In this document: positions 6,112-6,645 of the stretch, piece by piece
Layout: every line of letters starts with the position of its first letter
Position numbering within the stretch: the first letter of the stretch is position 1
Source of the DNA: Gammaproteobacteria bacterium
Lineage (GTDB): Bacteria; Pseudomonadota; Gammaproteobacteria; SZUA-21
Direction: 5' to 3'
Length of the DNA stretch: 6,645 bases
NCBI GenBank assembly: GCA_003233075.1
Contig: QIKQ01000097.1
Span: 1 to 6,645 of the forward strand
Translations under genes and position numbers: made by a program
Notes under the pieces: model-generated
The model's input: the letters and a program-made list of their open reading frames with translations, nothing else
Databases searched by the model: none
Told to the model about the DNA's origin: nothing

Positions 6112-6645
6112 CTAATTTACATTAATACGTGTTTTAGCTTGACCAATACTTTTGCCACTGACCCAATCTAGAAAATCGATGACAACATCATAAGTACCAG
6201 AATTAGTGGGATTAAACATAATATCATAACGTTCTGCGGATACACTTTTAATACTCTTTGCTTGAACGGCCTGCGGAAAAACTCGCCCATCGGAAGCAAC
6301 AATCGATCCAGTCAAGCCGCCAAAGTCCATCTTTTGTGGATAGTATCCGGCGTTGATATATCTGACCAACAAAGTCTGTCCTGCATCCATTGTCACCGCA
6401 ACTCGACTATCGCTTAATGCAGATTGATCGCCATCGACGCCTGAAATAATAAAATAATCTGGATTTAAATCATTTAAACCTACATCACCACCACAAGTAC
6501 CCGCTGCCCAATTTAAATTATGCCAACTCGAATCGAGTTCATCACAAGCCCAAATTGCTTCAACGTCGTAACTCGGACCGCCTTTATAAACTGTTCCAGG
6601 GCCGTCGGGTGGATCAATAATGAGTGCACCGTACATTCCCATTTC
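6112..6645 (-). CDS. Multicopper-oxidase-like protein, C-terminal part (5' end beyond right edge)
   Basis: The frame is open at the right edge (a GAA codon precedes the first visible Met), so the first ATG seen, at 6642, is internal. The visible 177 codons begin with EMGMYGALIIDPP, the sequence that in multicopper oxidases ends the first cupredoxin domain just after its copper ligands. A second cupredoxin-like domain follows: FIISGVDGDQS (about 64-74 from that Met), AGQTLLVRYINAGYYPQKMDF (87-107), GSIVASDGRVF (112-122) and the strand pair SAERYDIMFNPTNSGTYDV (135-153). It then stops with TAG. Only one His is present (41), so this part holds no copper-binding HxH or HCH motif; active-site ligands, if any, must lie in the missing N-terminal part. 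Such proteins are usually exported and oxidise metals or phenolics. The family call is good; copper binding and oxidase activity are not shown. Confidence 0.75.
   Translation of the reverse strand, partial: EMGMYGALIIDPPDGPGTVYKGGPSYDVEAIWACDELDSSWHNLNWAAGTCGGDVGLNDLNPDYFIISGVDGDQSALSDSRVAVTMDAGQTLLVRYINAGYYPQKMDFGGLTGSIVASDGRVFPQAVQAKSIKSVSAERYDIMFNPTNSGTYDVVIDFLDWVSGKSIGQAKTRINVN

Noticed and set aside
1..6645. A new defence, secretion or mobile system
   Set aside because: The genes are housekeeping (recG, ubiC, ubiA) or single unlinked units with their own terminators; I see no integrase, transposase, toxin-antitoxin pair, nuclease cassette, tRNA or attachment site to support such a system.

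Overview
The window looks like a piece of an AT-rich gammaproteobacterial chromosome. The main evidence is a complete recG whose protein closely follows the Escherichia coli form along its whole length, followed on the same strand by ubiC and ubiA, the first two dedicated enzymes of aerobic ubiquinone synthesis. I cannot name the genus. I see no phage, plasmid, transposase, CRISPR or defence genes.

Layout, left to right. Positions 1-3768 hold a minus-strand cluster transcribed right to left: recG (branched-DNA helicase), ubiC (chorismate pyruvate-lyase) and ubiA (4-hydroxybenzoate polyprenyltransferase, cut by the left edge). The three genes are tightly packed: recG and ubiC are separated by 6 to 96 nt depending on the ubiC start, and ubiC and ubiA overlap if the first ubiA start is used. 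This suggests one operon read from a weak sigma70-like promoter near 3820-3848. UbiA carries an unusual Ser/Asn/Thr-rich N-terminal extension encoded partly by three perfect 15-bp repeats.

Positions 3769-4123 are a divergent intergenic region. A plus-strand gene (4124-4858) then encodes a small, very basic, probably exported protein made of two copies of a transthyretin-like beta module; I do not recognise it as a named gene. A strong hairpin terminator follows (4916-4949). Directly beyond is a GC-rich stretch of hairpins (about 4954-5063) that stands out from its AT-rich surroundings and resembles a dispersed palindromic repeat or structured RNA. The remaining noncoding DNA to 5533 holds a six-copy AAT microsatellite.

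Positions 5534-6046 (plus strand, GTG start with a strong ribosome binding site) encode a small two-helix membrane protein with a C-terminal beta-rich, PH-like cytoplasmic domain, function unknown. A near-symmetrical bidirectional terminator (6065-6094) separates it from a convergent minus-strand gene cut by the right edge, of which only the C-terminal part is visible: the end of one cupredoxin-like domain and a second complete one, both of multicopper-oxidase type.

The recG-ubiC-ubiA cluster combines DNA repair and respiratory quinone synthesis; this is co-transcription without an obvious functional link. The three right-hand genes appear to be separate transcription units with no visible common pathway. 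I found no convincing new multi-gene system. The items most worth a second look are the duplicated transthyretin-like protein, the hairpin-rich element after it, and the multicopper-oxidase-like protein that ends after its ligand-free domain.
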